Shown here: piece by piece, positions 1 to 10,426 of the stretch
How positions within the stretch are numbered: position 1 is the stretch's first letter
Layout: each line of letters opens with the position of its first letter
NCBI GenBank assembly: GCA_002163005.1
Contig: MAAF01000085.1
Span: forward strand, 1-41,400
Direction: 5' to 3'
Origin: Colwellia psychrerythraea
GTDB lineage: Bacteria > Pseudomonadota > Gammaproteobacteria > Enterobacterales > Alteromonadaceae
Length of the DNA stretch: 41,400 bases
The notes under the pieces: model-generated
Databases searched by the model: none
What the model was told of the DNA's origin: nothing
What the model saw: the letters and a program-made list of their open reading frames with translations, nothing else
Position numbers and translations under genes: made by a program

Positions 1-216
1 TAGGCAAGGCATTGATTGTAGGTAATGGTTATTCCCTTACCAAAATCAATAACGCAGTATATAAGCCTTTAAAACTCGCCCTTTGGGAACGCATGGAACA
101 TCATGATAACTTCACAAAATATGCTTGATGTAGAATAACTATAACTACGCATATTTTGATTGTTCTAATGTCGCCCATGTCGTTCTAAGTGGTCACTTCT
201 TTATACGGAATGGTAT
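1..216. repeat. Palindromic intergenic element, copy R1 (cut by window edge)
   Basis: The sequence matches the reverse complement of the element at 20793-21057 over most of its length. Shared blocks include the run from GGCAAGGCATTGATTG through AATCAATAACGCAG, CGCCCTTTGGGAA, and a second hairpin around 104-180 whose stem pairs AAAATATGC with GCATATTTT. It ends in GGAATGGTAT, equivalent to the GGTTGGTAT end of the other copy. The left terminus lies outside the window. The rest of 217-268 shows nothing recognisable. Confidence 0.75.
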
Positions 217-268
217 AAGCTAAGATTGCTACTGTATCTGAGTATAGTCAGCAATCACTATTTAAGAG

Positions 269-1750
269 CTATAAAATATCTAAGTCGTCCCACAGCTCAT
301 CAACTTGATCTTTTATTTCTTGTGTCATTTCAATGGGTTCACCCCATTCACGATTTGTTTCACCTGGCCATTTATTAGTAGCATCCAGACCCATTTTAGA
401 GCCTAAACCAGAGACAGGTGATGCAAAATCAAGGTAATCAATTGGCGTGTTTTCGATCAAGACAGTATCACGGCTCGGATCCATCCGGGTAGTCATTGCC
501 CAAATAACATCTTCCCAATCTCTGGCGTTAACATCATCATCACATACGATCACAAACTTGGTGTACATAAATTGTCGTAAGAATGACCATACGCCCATCA
601 TTACTCGCTTAGCATGACCCGCATATTGCTTTTTAATAGTCACAACAGCAAGACGATAAGAGCAACCTTCTGGTGGTAAGTAGAAATCCTGAATTTCAGG
701 GAATTGCTTTTGTAAAATAGGTACAAAGACTTCATTAAGCGCAACACCTAGGATAGCAGGTTCATCAGGTGGTCTACCCGTGTAAGTACTGTGATAAATA
801 GCATCTTTACGCATAGTGATATGCGTTACTGTCATTACAGGAAAGTTGTCTACTTCATTGTAATAGCCAGTATGATCACCATAAGGTCCTTCTGGCGCCG
901 TTTCTTCAGGGTCTAAATACCCTTCCAAAATGATTTCAGCTGTCGCCGGAACTTCTAAGTCATTACTGATTGATTTAGCCACTTCGGTTTTCGCACCACG
1001 TAATAAACCCGCAAAGGCATACTCAGATAACGTATCGGGTACAGGAGTAACGGCACCTAAAATAGTGGCGGGGTCTGCACCTAAAGCAACGGATACAGGG
1101 TATTTCTCACCTGGATGCTCTTTTTTAAATTCTTGAAAATCAAGGGCACCGCCACGATGCGATAACCAACGCATAATGACTTTATTTTTACTAAGTACTT
1201 GTTGGCGATAAATACCTAGATTTTGACGCTCTTTATGTGGCCCTCTAGTAACAGTAAGTCCCCATGTAATTAATGGTGCGACATCACCAGGCCAACAAGT
1301 TTGCACCGGAAGTTTAGTCAAATCAACATCATCACCAGATAACACTATTTGCTGGCATAGTGGTTTTTTAATAACTTTTACCGGCATATTTAATACTTGC
1401 TTATAAACAGGTATTTTACCGATAGCATCACGAAAACCCTTTGGAGGCTCAGGCTCTTTTAGCATAGCTAACAACTTGCCAACATCGCGTAAAGCGCCAA
1501 CATTTTCTTGACCCATGGCCAGAGCAACTCTATCAGGGGTGCCAAAAAGATTGGTAAGCACTGGCATACTGTATGGCTCGCCACTCTCATTTACAGCATT
1601 TTCGAAAAGTAATGCTGGCCCTTTCGCTTTTAGTGTTCTATCACTAATTTCGGTCATTGCTAAGTGAGTAGATATAGGCTGAGTAATACGTTTAAGTTGA
1701 CCTATTTTTTCCAGCTGACTGATAAAGTCTCTTAAATCACTATATTTCAT
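269..1750 (-). CDS. ubiD: UbiD, 4-hydroxy-3-polyprenylbenzoate decarboxylase
   Basis: This is the prenylated-FMN-dependent decarboxylase of ubiquinone synthesis, which removes the carboxyl group from 3-polyprenyl-4-hydroxybenzoate after UbiA; the family needs UbiX to supply the cofactor. The 493 residues are close to the usual UbiD length. Family features visible include [10 protein letters not shown] near 175-184, the segment EIILEG at 272-277 and the highly conserved [13 protein letters not shown] at 285-297, which carries acidic residues of the active-site region. It starts with ATG at 1750. It stands alone on the minus strand between two palindromic elements (R1 and R2), so it is probably transcribed by itself. 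No UbiX gene is in the window. Identification is secure. Confidence 0.96.
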   Translation of the reverse strand: MKYSDLRDFISQLEKIGQLKRITQPISTHLAMTEISDRTLKAKGPALLFENAVNESGEPYSMPVLTNLFGTPDRVALAMGQENVGALRDVGKLLAMLKEPEPPKGFRDAIGKIPVYKQVLNMPVKVIKKPLCQQIVLSGDDVDLTKLPVQTCWPGDVAPLITWGLTVTRGPHKERQNLGIYRQQVLSKNKVIMRWLSHRGGALDFQEFKKEHPGEKYPVSVALGADPATILGAVTPVPDTLSEYAFAGLLRGAKTEVAKSISNDLEVPATAEIILEGYLDPEETAPEGPYGDHTGYYNEVDNFPVMTVTHITMRKDAIYHSTYTGRPPDEPAILGVALNEVFVPILQKQFPEIQDFYLPPEGCSYRLAVVTIKKQYAGHAKRVMMGVWSFLRQFMYTKFVIVCDDDVNARDWEDVIWAMTTRMDPSRDTVLIENTPIDYLDFASPVSGLGSKMGLDATNKWPGETNREWGEPIEMTQEIKDQVDELWDDLDIL

Positions 1751-1769
1751 ATAAGTTACCGATTGGTAT

Positions 1770-2033
1770 TATACCCGTTACCATTCAAAGTGCAGGATTT
1801 CAGTGGGAATTAAAATGACTTTAAGCAAGGCTGATAATTTAAGCATAGTCATTCTATGCTTTGATTAGTTAACGCAGAATAAAGTCATTTTAAACCCATC
1901 AAAGAAGCGCTTGAGCAACATCACTTCATCGTTCCTGTGGCTTATAATGGAACAACCATTATTTCATCACAGCGCCTTGAATTGAAATTGCTCAAGTACT
2001 CTGAAACCTGCATCTTGATTGGTAACGGGTATT
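1770..2033. repeat. Palindromic intergenic element, copy R2
   Basis: This complete copy fills most of the 345-base gap between rho and ubiD. Its ends are inverted repeats (ATACCCGTTACCATTC at the left and the complement of GATTGGTAACGGGTAT at the right). Inside are two long hairpins: arm 1 at about 1805-1897, where TTAAAATGACTTT pairs with AAAGTCATTTTAA around the loop GCATAGTCATTCTATGC, and arm 2 at about 1910-1996, where CTTGAGCAA pairs with TTGCTCAAG. Layout matches R3 and R5, although much of the arm sequence differs. Just outside the left end, GATTGGTAT looks like the terminus of the other subfamily. Confidence 0.85.
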
Positions 2034-2036
2034 AAG

Positions 2037-2064
2037 TAAAAAACCAGTCATTAGACTGGTTTTC
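2037..2064 (-). terminator. Rho-independent terminator after rho
   Basis: AAAACCAGTC and GACTGGTTTT form a 10-bp stem with loop ATTA, followed on the minus strand by a T run. It lies about 30 bases beyond the rho stop codon, between rho and element R2. Confidence 0.8.
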
Positions 2065-2095
2065 ATTAATTAAGATGGATCATTTAATGCCGCGA

Positions 2096-3355
2096 TTATT
2101 TACGCTTCATTGAATCAAAAAACTCATCATTAGTTTTGGTCATGGCAAGTTTGTCGATTAAGAATTCAATTGCACCTATTTCATCCATTTCATGAACGAT
2201 TTTACGCAAGATCCACATTTTTTGTAATTCATCTGGCTTAGTAATAAGCTCTTCACGACGCGTACCACTGCGGTTAATGTTAATAGCAGGGAAAACGCGT
2301 TTTTCAGAAATTTTACGTGACAGGTGTAATTCCATATTACCTGTACCTTTAAATTCTTCGTAGATAACTTCATCCATTTTAGAACCAGTTTCTACCAGTG
2401 CTGTTGCGATAATAGTTAAACTACCACCTTCTTCAATGTTACGTGCAGCACCAAAGAAACGTTTTGGACGATGCAAAGCATTTGCATCAACACCACCAGT
2501 CAATATTTTACCTGATGATGGTATTACCGTGTTATAAGCACGTGCTAAACGGGTAATTGAATCAAGTAAAATAACCACGTCTTTTTTGTGTTCAACTAAA
2601 CGTTTTGCTTTTTCAATTACCATTTCAGCCACTTGTACATGACGACTTGCTGGTTCATCGAACGTTGAAGCAATAACTTCACCTTTAACAAGGCGTTGCA
2701 TTTCTGTAACTTCTTCTGGACGCTCATCAATCAACAATACCATTAATTCTGCGTCAGGATTATTGTGTGCAATACTTTGGGCAATGTTTTGTAGTAATAA
2801 GGTTTTACCGGCTTTTGGTGGCGCGACGATTAAACCACGTTGCCCTTTACCAATTGGCGAGGCCAAATCTAAAATTCGTGCGGTAATATCTTCTGTTGAA
2901 CCATTACCACGCGCCAACGAGAAACGATCTGTTGGATGAATAGGTGTTAAGTTTTCAAATAAAATCTTATTACGGGTGTTTTCAGGTCGGTCAAAGTTAA
3001 CTTCAGTCACTTTTAATAAGGCAAAGTAACGTTCACCTTTTTTAGGAGAACGAATTTTCCCTTGGATGGTGTCACCCGTTCGCATACTAAAGCGGCGAAT
3101 TTGGCTTGGTGATACGTAAATATCATCTGGGCCTGCTAAGTATGAAGAGTCTGCAGAACGTAAGAAGCCAAAACCATCTTGTAAAATCTCTAAAACACCG
3201 CCGCCGAAAATATCATTATCACCTTCAGCATGTGCTTTTAAAATAGCAAAAATTATGTCTTGTTTACGTGTTCTAGCTAAGTTTTCAAGCTTCATTGTCG
3301 CGGCAAGCTCAACCAATTCATTAATGGATTTTTCTTTTAATTCGGTAAGGTTCAT
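2096..3355 (-). CDS. rho: Transcription termination factor Rho
   Basis: This hexameric RNA helicase ends transcription at unstructured C-rich RNA. It has 419 residues, the standard length. Visible parts are the N-terminal helical domain opening [10 protein letters not shown], the cold-shock-type RNA-binding fold with DGFGFLRS near 60-67, the Walker A loop APPKAGKT at 178-185, and the Walker B region [16 protein letters not shown]. The start matches the family N-terminus well. No Shine-Dalgarno sequence precedes it: the bases just upstream of the ATG are a C run. The gene lies downstream of trxA on the same strand, but the trxA terminator at 3549-3589 suggests a separate promoter in the roughly 190-base leader. 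Confidence 0.98.
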   Translation of the reverse strand: MNLTELKEKSINELVELAATMKLENLARTRKQDIIFAILKAHAEGDNDIFGGGVLEILQDGFGFLRSADSSYLAGPDDIYVSPSQIRRFSMRTGDTIQGKIRSPKKGERYFALLKVTEVNFDRPENTRNKILFENLTPIHPTDRFSLARGNGSTEDITARILDLASPIGKGQRGLIVAPPKAGKTLLLQNIAQSIAHNNPDAELMVLLIDERPEEVTEMQRLVKGEVIASTFDEPASRHVQVAEMVIEKAKRLVEHKKDVVILLDSITRLARAYNTVIPSSGKILTGGVDANALHRPKRFFGAARNIEEGGSLTIIATALVETGSKMDEVIYEEFKGTGNMELHLSRKISEKRVFPAININRSGTRREELITKPDELQKMWILRKIVHEMDEIGAIEFLIDKLAMTKTNDEFFDSMKRK

Positions 3356-3548
3356 AGGGGGTTTCTTAAACTATTTTAAGTGACAGTGCCTTTGGCGATT
3401 GCCGACACTAATATGTTTTCAATGTTTTTTATAATAAGAATAGAGATAAAGCGATGTTATTTTGTACTTCAGGAGCTAAATTTAGCACTAAAATTTGATT
3501 AGGTAAAGGCAGAATAAAAATGTAAGTGAATATTTTATCTGCTAAAAC

Positions 3549-3590
3549 AAAAAAGCTTGATAACTTAGCTATCAGTTATCAGGCTTTTTA
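3549..3590 (-). terminator. Rho-independent terminator after trxA
   Basis: Read on the minus strand, AAAAGCCTGATAACT pairs with AGTTATCAAGCTTTT around a short loop, followed by a T run. It begins about 10 bases past the trxA stop codon and should separate trxA from rho. Confidence 0.85.
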
Positions 3591-3599
3591 ATTATAAAC

Positions 3600-3926
3600 T
3601 TACAAGTTTTTATCTAAAAACTCTTTTAATTGAGTTTTTGATAGTGCGCCCACTTTAGTGTCAGCAATTTCACCATCTTTGAAAAGTAATAATGTTGGAA
3701 TACCACGTACACCATATTTAGGTGGTGTCGCTGAGTTTTGGTCTATGTTTAATTTACCAATAGTCACTTTACCATCGTATTCTGTGGCAATATCATCAAG
3801 TACTGGGGCAATCATTTTACATGGACCACACCATTCAGCCCAAAAATCAACTAATACTAAACCCGATGCTTTTAATACATCTGCTTCAAAACTATCATCA
3901 GTTAGCTGAACAATTTTATCGCTCAT
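3600..3926 (-). CDS. trxA: Thioredoxin 1
   Basis: This cytoplasmic thiol-disulfide reductant is kept reduced by thioredoxin reductase. It has 108 residues, the usual length, with the redox motif WCGPC in the segment [10 protein letters not shown] and the cis-proline segment GIPTLLLF. Two ATG codons lie in tandem; I choose the second (3926) because GGAG stands six bases before it and only three before the first (3929). It is divergent from rhlB and upstream of rho, the usual trxA-rho-rhlB neighbourhood of gammaproteobacteria. A strong terminator follows. Identification is secure. Confidence 0.97.
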   Translation of the reverse strand: MSDKIVQLTDDSFEADVLKASGLVLVDFWAEWCGPCKMIAPVLDDIATEYDGKVTIGKLNIDQNSATPPKYGVRGIPTLLLFKDGEIADTKVGALSKTQLKEFLDKNL

Positions 3927-4091
3927 CATATTCTCCGTTTGTTATGGCGAAAGCGCCTTTGTGGTAATTATACCGTGATTCACTGCTTTTCCAATACTGT
4001 TTTATGTAACATTGGTATTAATTAAGCAGTAACAATTAATTAATTATTTATTAAGCAACTATTTTGCTAACAAAACTGTTAAGCTAGCGCC

Positions 4092-5378
4092 ATGAAAAAA
4101 ACACACTTAACAGAAACTAAATTCGCTGACCTAAATCTTGCTCCGCAAGTAGTGACCGGATTAGAAGCCATGGGCTTCGATTATTGTACGTCTATTCAGG
4201 CAAAATCTTTACCCGTTCTTTTGCAAGGCACTGATATAGCTGGCCAAGCACAAACAGGTGAAGGAAAAACTATTGCCTTTTTAGCTGCCACTTTCCATCA
4301 TTTGCTTCAAAAAGAAGCACCTACACATAATCAACCACGCGCCTTGATCATGGCTCCTACACGTGAATTAGCAATACAAATTCACCGTGATGCACTTGAG
4401 ATGGCGAAAAGTACCGGATTACGCCTTGGTGTTGTATATGGGGGCGAAGGCTATGAAAGTCAACGTTTAGAACTTGAACAAGGTGTTGATATTCTTATTG
4501 GCACATGTGGTCGTTTGATTGATTACATGAAGCAAGGTATTTACAACCTAAAAAACATCGAAGTTATTGTACTTGATGAAGCTGATAGAATGTTTGATTT
4601 AGGTTTTATTAAAGATATTCGTTATATGTTTGATAAAATGCCTCCTGCAACAGAACGTTTAAGCATGCTGTTCTCTGCAACTTTATCATTCCGCGTTAAA
4701 GAGCTTGCTTTTGACCACATGAACGAACCGACCAGCGTAGAAGTAGCGCCTGGACAAAAAACAAACATCCGCATCTCTGAAGAACTATTTTATCCATCGA
4801 ACGAAGATAAAATGACTTTGCTGCAAACGTTAATTGAAGAAGATTGGCCAGAAAAAGCTATTGTATTTGCAAATACTAAACATGTTTGTGAAAAAGTTTT
4901 TGACCATCTAAATGCTGATAAAATTCGTGTTGGTTTGTTAACCGGCGATGTACCACAGAAAAAGCGCCTAAAGATATTAGAAGAATTTACTGAGGGCACG
5001 GTAGATATTCTAGTGGCTACTGATGTTGCTGCACGTGGTTTACATATTCCTAGTGTAACGCATGTTTTTAACTATGATTTACCAGATGATTGTCAAGATT
5101 ATGTTCACCGTATAGGTCGTACAGGTCGCGCTGGTGAAACAGGACATGCCATTAGTTTGGCATGTGAACAATATGTTTTTAATTTACCTGAAATTGAAAC
5201 CTATATTGAGCATGAGTTACCAGTAACTAAGTATGATCATGATGCATTATTAACTGACTTACCAAGACCTAAACCTCGTCAACGCCGTCCTAGACCTGGT
5301 GGCAACAGACAAGGCGGTCGCGCAAACCCTAGACAAGGGAACCGTGGCGGTAATCCTAATCGCGGCACTCGCAGCTAA
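4092..5378 (+). CDS. rhlB: ATP-dependent RNA helicase RhlB
   Basis: This DEAD-box RNA helicase unwinds structured RNA and in relatives works in the RNase E degradosome. Motifs appear in order: the Q-motif region near 20-40, Walker A AQTGEGKT at 53-60, PTRELA near 89-94, DEAD at 162-165, SAT at 195-197, and [10 protein letters not shown] in the C-terminal RecA lobe. The tail after about residue 390 is rich in Arg, Gly and Pro, as in other RhlB proteins, and probably binds RNA. At 428 residues it has normal length. Its position divergent from trxA and directly before gppA is the classical context and supports RhlB rather than another DEAD-box paralogue. Confidence 0.96.
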   Translation: MKKTHLTETKFADLNLAPQVVTGLEAMGFDYCTSIQAKSLPVLLQGTDIAGQAQTGEGKTIAFLAATFHHLLQKEAPTHNQPRALIMAPTRELAIQIHRDALEMAKSTGLRLGVVYGGEGYESQRLELEQGVDILIGTCGRLIDYMKQGIYNLKNIEVIVLDEADRMFDLGFIKDIRYMFDKMPPATERLSMLFSATLSFRVKELAFDHMNEPTSVEVAPGQKTNIRISEELFYPSNEDKMTLLQTLIEEDWPEKAIVFANTKHVCEKVFDHLNADKIRVGLLTGDVPQKKRLKILEEFTEGTVDILVATDVAARGLHIPSVTHVFNYDLPDDCQDYVHRIGRTGRAGETGHAISLACEQYVFNLPEIETYIEHELPVTKYDHDALLTDLPRPKPRQRRPRPGGNRQGGRANPRQGNRGGNPNRGTRS

Positions 5379-5418
5379 TAAGCTACGCCCTTGGATATAA
5401 AGTACATTGAGTAACTTA

Positions 5419-6399
5419 ATGAGCCAAAATCAAGCCTCTCCAAAGGCAATACCACAGTATGATGATAGTCATTACGCTGTGGTCGATTTGGGCTCTAATA
5501 GTTTCCACCTTCTTATTACCCAATTAGTTACAACACCAACGGGTAAATCTGTAAAAGTCGTTAATAAAGTTAAGCAAAAAGTTCGTTTAGCTGCAGGGTT
5601 AGATAATAATAATCTACTTACAGATGAGGCCATGACACGTGGTCTTGATTGCCTTAAAAATTTTTCTTTATATCTTAATAGTATTCCAGTAGATAACATC
5701 CTTATTGTCGCAACAGCGGCATTGCGCATTGCGAAAAATAATCAGTTATTCTTTGATGCTGCCGGTCAAATATTACCTAAAAAGATAAAATTATTAAGCG
5801 GAGAGCAAGAAGCTAAAACGATTTATGCCGGGGTTTCACATACTTGTCATACCAATAATGAACAATCACCTGCTAAACAATTAGTACTCGATATTGGCGG
5901 AGCCAGTACCGAAATTATCGTTGGTTTGGGTTGTACTGCAAAAAAAGTTGTAAGTTTAGATATTGGTTGCGTTAGTCTTATTGGTAAATACTTTGCTGAT
6001 GATCTACTAAAAAAAGAAAGCTTCAACCAGTGTATTGACGCTGCAGCGGATATTATTAACACCGTAAAAGAAGAGTTTATTCAACTTGGTTGGCAATCTG
6101 CTGTGGGGAGTTCTGGTACCATGCAAGCCATGACAGAAATACTTAATCAACGTCAGCAAGCGCCAATTATCACCTTAGAATTTCTTTATGAAATCCAACA
6201 AATATTGATTAGCTGTAAGACTATAGATAATATCGAAATAGCAGGGCTAAGAGCTGATCGTAAAGCAGTGTTAGCAAGCGGCTTAAGCATTTTAATCGCT
6301 TTATTTCAATGTCTATCTATTGAGAAACTATGCCTTTCAAGTGGCGCACTTCGTGAAGGATTACTCTTTGAGTTAGTCCCTGACGCTAAGATTATCTAA
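5419..6399 (+). CDS. gppA: Short Ppx/GppA-family phosphatase
   Basis: Proteins of this actin-fold family hydrolyse pppGpp to ppGpp or degrade polyphosphate. The motif VVDLGSNSFHLLI near the N-terminus and the second phosphate-binding stretch LVLDIGGASTEIIVG are clear. With about 326 residues it holds only the Ppx/GppA domain and lacks the C-terminal HD-like half that gives E. coli GppA about 494 residues. The stop is followed at once by element R3, so the 3' end may have been shaped by the insertion, although short family members are also common. The start is uncertain: an in-frame TTG lies at 5407 and the ATG at 5419; I chose the ATG. It is 40 bases after rhlB, probably in one operon. Confidence 0.88.
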   Translation: MSQNQASPKAIPQYDDSHYAVVDLGSNSFHLLITQLVTTPTGKSVKVVNKVKQKVRLAAGLDNNNLLTDEAMTRGLDCLKNFSLYLNSIPVDNILIVATAALRIAKNNQLFFDAAGQILPKKIKLLSGEQEAKTIYAGVSHTCHTNNEQSPAKQLVLDIGGASTEIIVGLGCTAKKVVSLDIGCVSLIGKYFADDLLKKESFNQCIDAAADIINTVKEEFIQLGWQSAVGSSGTMQAMTEILNQRQQAPIITLEFLYEIQQILISCKTIDNIEIAGLRADRKAVLASGLSILIALFQCLSIEKLCLSSGALREGLLFELVPDAKII

Positions 6400-6400
6400 C

Positions 6401-6667
6401 TATACCCGTTCCACTTGAAGATGCAGGATTCAGCTGGAATTAGAAACGTCTTTAGGCAAGGCATTGATTGAAGAGAATAGTTATTCTATTGTCGAAATCA
6501 ATAACGCAGCATAAAGCGTTTATAAACCAGCCCTTTGGGGAAGGCTGAGCAAATCATACTCTGCGTTACATTTCTTTTTAAGGGAATGACCCTTAATAAA
6601 AAAATTCGCCTTGATTATGAATCGCTCAGACTTCCTGAAACGAGCATCTTCAAGTGGAACGGGTATA
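6401..6667. repeat. Palindromic intergenic element, copy R3
   Basis: This copy begins one base after the gppA stop. The terminal inverted repeats are nearly perfect: TATACCCGTTCCACTTGAAG at the left and its complement CTTCAAGTGGAACGGGTATA at the right. Arm 1 (about 6434-6530) runs from CTGG to CCAG and includes ATTGATT pairing with AATCAAT around the loop ATAGTTATTCTAT. Arm 2 (about 6545-6629) runs from CTGAGC to GCTCAG, with an inner hairpin TTAAGGGAATGACCCTTAA. An open frame on the minus strand here is an accident of the repeat. Confidence 0.9.
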
Positions 6668-6697
6668 TAACTGCATATTGCCTTTAGCTTTTTCTTT

Positions 6698-7009
6698 TTA
6701 TTCACCTTTACTATCAGTGTTACCTTTAATTAGTGAAGCTCTGAAATACCACAGTGCAATAGGTATTTCAATAACGCTGTAACTAATCAAGGTAAACCAA
6801 AACCAGTTTAGTTCAAACTGTAAAAAACTAAATTCAACGCCCTTTCCCCAATACTTATTTGCCACAATAATGAGCGCTAAGCCTGAAGCTACGCAGTCAA
6901 ATGCCGCCACCTTATTTATATTTTTACCTGCCAATTTGGGATATACCCAGACATAAGCAATAACGATAATCACAGCGTTTAGTAGTATTATGCTCCATTC
7001 AGCTGACAT
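6698..7009 (-). CDS. Small inner-membrane protein of unknown function
   Basis: I do not recognise this 103-residue protein. It has about three hydrophobic segments (roughly residues 6-24, 38-52 and 66-90) and a charged C-terminal tail ending KGNTDSKGE, so it is probably an integral inner-membrane protein. Its ATG at 7009 overlaps the end of the upstream TetR gene by 11 bases, which implies translational coupling and one transcript. The overlap is the best evidence that it is real and that it may act in the pathway the regulator controls. It might be exported by or part of a small-molecule response, but nothing in the sequence shows which. Confidence 0.75.
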   Translation of the reverse strand: MSAEWSIILLNAVIIVIAYVWVYPKLAGKNINKVAAFDCVASGLALIIVANKYWGKGVEFSFLQFELNWFWFTLISYSVIEIPIALWYFRASLIKGNTDSKGE

Positions 7010-7568
7010 CAGCGTCCTCTTCTGCTGATAATGAAGTTACCCCTTTTTGACAAGCAGCTAATAGTTCATTACTAAATTCTTTATCATCTAAAGCTCTAGA
7101 TAAAGCTAAACCACCAATCATCAGCACAACGCTCTGCAGCGTCTCTTCTCGGTTAGTTGATAACGATTGAGCTTGCGTTATAAAAGCTTTCAGAGTCTTG
7201 GTATAAGCCTTTTTAACTTGATTATCTTGTTGATTAATATCTGAAACCAAAAAAGCTAATGGGCATGCTTGTTCATTGTTATTATCTCTATGTTTAGTAC
7301 TTAAATAGTATTGAGCAAAGCTTTTCATATTCAACGGATGATTTACTGGTTTACGCTTAGAAGCTATTATTGCAGCTTCGCTTATTGCTTGTGCATACAG
7401 GTCGCTTTTTGAACTAAAATGGCTATAAAATGCGCCTCTGGTAAGTTCGGCATCTTTCATTACTTGGTCAATGGATATCTTTTCAAAACCATGATGGGTA
7501 AAAAGCATTGCTGCACTTTTTAATATCCTATCTTTTGATTGCTCTTTATGAGTTTCTTGCCACGCCAT
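6999..7568 (-). CDS. TetR/AcrR-family transcriptional regulator
   Basis: This is a one-component repressor-type regulator of 189 residues. The N-terminal helix-turn-helix is clear in the segment RILKSAAMLFTHHGFEKISI followed by DQVMKDAELTRGAFYSHFSS; the C-terminal half should bind a small ligand, which cannot be predicted here. I choose the ATG at 7568 over the GTG at 7571 because GGAG is seven bases before it. It lies divergent from a GST-like gene with a 20-bp palindrome in the shared 146-base promoter region, and is coupled to a small membrane protein downstream. The usual arrangement would have it repress both itself and the GST gene until an electrophile or toxic compound binds. Confidence 0.9.
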   Translation of the reverse strand: MAWQETHKEQSKDRILKSAAMLFTHHGFEKISIDQVMKDAELTRGAFYSHFSSKSDLYAQAISEAAIIASKRKPVNHPLNMKSFAQYYLSTKHRDNNNEQACPLAFLVSDINQQDNQVKKAYTKTLKAFITQAQSLSTNREETLQSVVLMIGGLALSRALDDKEFSNELLAACQKGVTSLSAEEDADVS

Positions 7569-7636
7569 CACAAAACTCCACTTATTTCGGTTACTATTAA
7601 ATATTTATTCATCAAGAGAGTATTTCATATTTTCAA

Positions 7637-7656
7637 AATATGTTCTTGAACATATT
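7637..7656. promoter_or_regulatory. Candidate TetR operator palindrome
   Basis: AATATGTTCTTGAACATATT is a palindrome of two perfect 9-base arms around a 2-base centre. It lies 68 bases before the TetR start and 58 bases before the GST-like start, where a divergent repressor would act on both promoters. Assignment to this TetR protein is inferred from position. Confidence 0.7.
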
Positions 7657-7714
7657 GTCAATAAGGCTAAATTATTACTCAATCGAGTACGTTTTATAAT
7701 TAAAAGAGAGATAT

Positions 7715-8371
7715 ATGACAGTAAAACCAGTACATATTTATGGCCCTAGTTTTTCAAATTTTGTTCGTACCGTTATGCTCGTATGTGAAGAAAAACATAT
7801 TGCTTATACTGTTGGCTTTGAAGTAGATGGTCACAATGTCGCTTATAAAGGCGAACAACATCTCAACTGGCATCCTTTTGGCAAAATACCCGTTTTACTG
7901 GAAAGTAAGCCACAAGTAGAGTTAGCTTTACCGGAAACAGCCAGTATTTGCCGTTACCTTGATGCAGACAAGCAATTACAGCCTAACCATAGTCAGGATT
8001 ATGCACGACACGATGCCCTTTGTGCGCTAATTTCAATAGACATAGATAAGGTACTTGTACGAGATTATTTACTAGAATTTGCTTTTCCCAAGGGAGAAAA
8101 TAATAGTATTCGCTTTGACGTCGTTAAAGCGGTACAGCCAAAAGCTGCAGCCACACTTGCTATAATTGAAAAAATACTTAATGAAGAGACAGCCTTAACT
8201 TCTCAAGCATTCACCATTGCAGATGCTCTATTAGCACCTATGTTGCATTATATTTCCTGCCTGCCTGCTGGTTTTAACCTGATAGCTGACTACCCAAAAG
8301 TAGAACAATACTTGGCGGATTTAATGACAAGGCCATCATGTCAAAAAATACTAACCGCTAAGAAATTATAG
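7715..8371 (+). CDS. Glutathione S-transferase-like protein
   Basis: Members conjugate glutathione to electrophiles or act as thiol transferases. The 218 residues hold an N-terminal thioredoxin-like domain, with GPSFSNFVRTV near residues 10-20 (a Ser in the catalytic position), the cis-proline segment GKIPVLL and the glutathione-contacting ETASICRYLD. The C-terminal helical domain has the folding motif FTIADALLAPML. The ATG is preceded by AGAGAGAT. It is divergent from a TetR regulator and ends before a bidirectional terminator. The substrate is unknown; a role in clearing the compound sensed by TetR is inferred from position only. Confidence 0.88.
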   Translation: MTVKPVHIYGPSFSNFVRTVMLVCEEKHIAYTVGFEVDGHNVAYKGEQHLNWHPFGKIPVLLESKPQVELALPETASICRYLDADKQLQPNHSQDYARHDALCALISIDIDKVLVRDYLLEFAFPKGENNSIRFDVVKAVQPKAAATLAIIEKILNEETALTSQAFTIADALLAPMLHYISCLPAGFNLIADYPKVEQYLADLMTRPSCQKILTAKKL

Positions 8372-8397
8372 TGACAAGTAGACTTAATATTTGCCAA

Positions 8398-8428
8398 TAA
8401 AAAAGCGCGATTAAATCGCGCTTTTTAT
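8398..8428. terminator. Bidirectional terminator between GST-like gene and hemB
   Basis: AAAAAGCGCGATT and AATCGCGCTTTTT form a near-perfect palindrome flanked by A and T runs, so it can end transcription from both converging genes. Confidence 0.85.
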
Positions 8429-8485
8429 TTTACTTATACACGCTAATAAATATGCAGCCTGCAGCTTATTTATCTTGGCAAGTGC

Positions 8486-9544
<1,059 letters not shown>

Positions 9545-10426
9545 TTATTCTGTGAAAATATGTTGTTTGGTTTGATTTCGGCCATTATGTTTTGCTTGAT
9601 ATAGGGCATTGTCGGCACCTGAAAAAATTTGCTCAGGCCCAATATCAACTTGTTGTTGATAAGTAGAGATACCGCAACTGATGGTCAATGGAATTTCGAT
9701 ATCTCGAAATTGAAAGGCTTGCTCATGCACCCTTATACGTAACTGTTCAGCAAAGAGTAACGCTCCTTCGGCATCGGTATTAGGTAAGATTAAGCAGAAC
9801 TCTTCTCCACCGTAACGAAATGCTTTATCCGTACTCCGTTTTAAACTCTGCTTTATATGGCTGGCCAACCAAATTAAGCATTGATCACCTGCTAGGTGTC
9901 CATGAGTATCATTAACGAGTTTGAAAAGGTCGACATCAATTAACACTAAACTTAACGCGGTAAGATTTCGACGGCTCCGACGGTACTCAGCGACTATTTT
10001 TTGATCATAAAATCGGCGATTATGTAAACCTGTTAATTCATCTAAAACATTTTTACGTTCGAGTTCTTGATTGGCACTTTCCAACTCTTGCAAAGCTATA
10101 TTCAGTTCTAATGTACGTTCTTGCACTCTTTCTTCTAGTAAGTCTTGACTATCTTGTTGTTCCTTAGCCAAAGTTCTCATCGTTTGCTCTGCTATTTTTA
10201 CATTGCTTTTTGCAAGTTTAAGCTGTCGTAACATTTTTTGGTATTTTCGTCGATAATGTCGATTTAAATATAAGCCTAACACTAGGGTAATTAAGCATCC
10301 TAAGAAAATCCCCATGCCCAAACAGAGATGCTCGGCATTTTGTTCAGTTATAGCAAAACATGTAGGCGAGTACGTAATCAGCAAAGATATAAAACCTGTA
10401 ATTTTTGCTCTAACCAATGACTTCAT
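9545..10426 (-). CDS. Membrane-anchored GGDEF diguanylate cyclase
   Basis: It should make cyclic di-GMP from two GTP. Its 293 residues begin with a hydrophobic segment at about 10-25, a second membrane segment at 36-54, then a charged coiled coil from about 65 to 125 that probably dimerises the protein, then the GGDEF domain. The active site reads GGEEF at 206-210, and the inhibitory site RSTD at 197-200 is intact at the proper distance, so activity with product feedback is expected. No recognisable sensory domain is present. Its ATG directly follows the tatD stop codon with no gap, so the two are co-translated; hemB follows 12 bases later. Its place in a tat operon is probably lineage-specific. 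Confidence 0.93.
   Translation of the reverse strand: MKSLVRAKITGFISLLITYSPTCFAITEQNAEHLCLGMGIFLGCLITLVLGLYLNRHYRRKYQKMLRQLKLAKSNVKIAEQTMRTLAKEQQDSQDLLEERVQERTLELNIALQELESANQELERKNVLDELTGLHNRRFYDQKIVAEYRRSRRNLTALSLVLIDVDLFKLVNDTHGHLAGDQCLIWLASHIKQSLKRSTDKAFRYGGEEFCLILPNTDAEGALLFAEQLRIRVHEQAFQFRDIEIPLTISCGISTYQQQVDIGPEQIFSGADNALYQAKHNGRNQTKQHIFTE

Noticed and set aside
6520..6705. Small minus-strand open frame within R3
   Set aside because: It lies inside the palindromic element and its composition follows the repeat.
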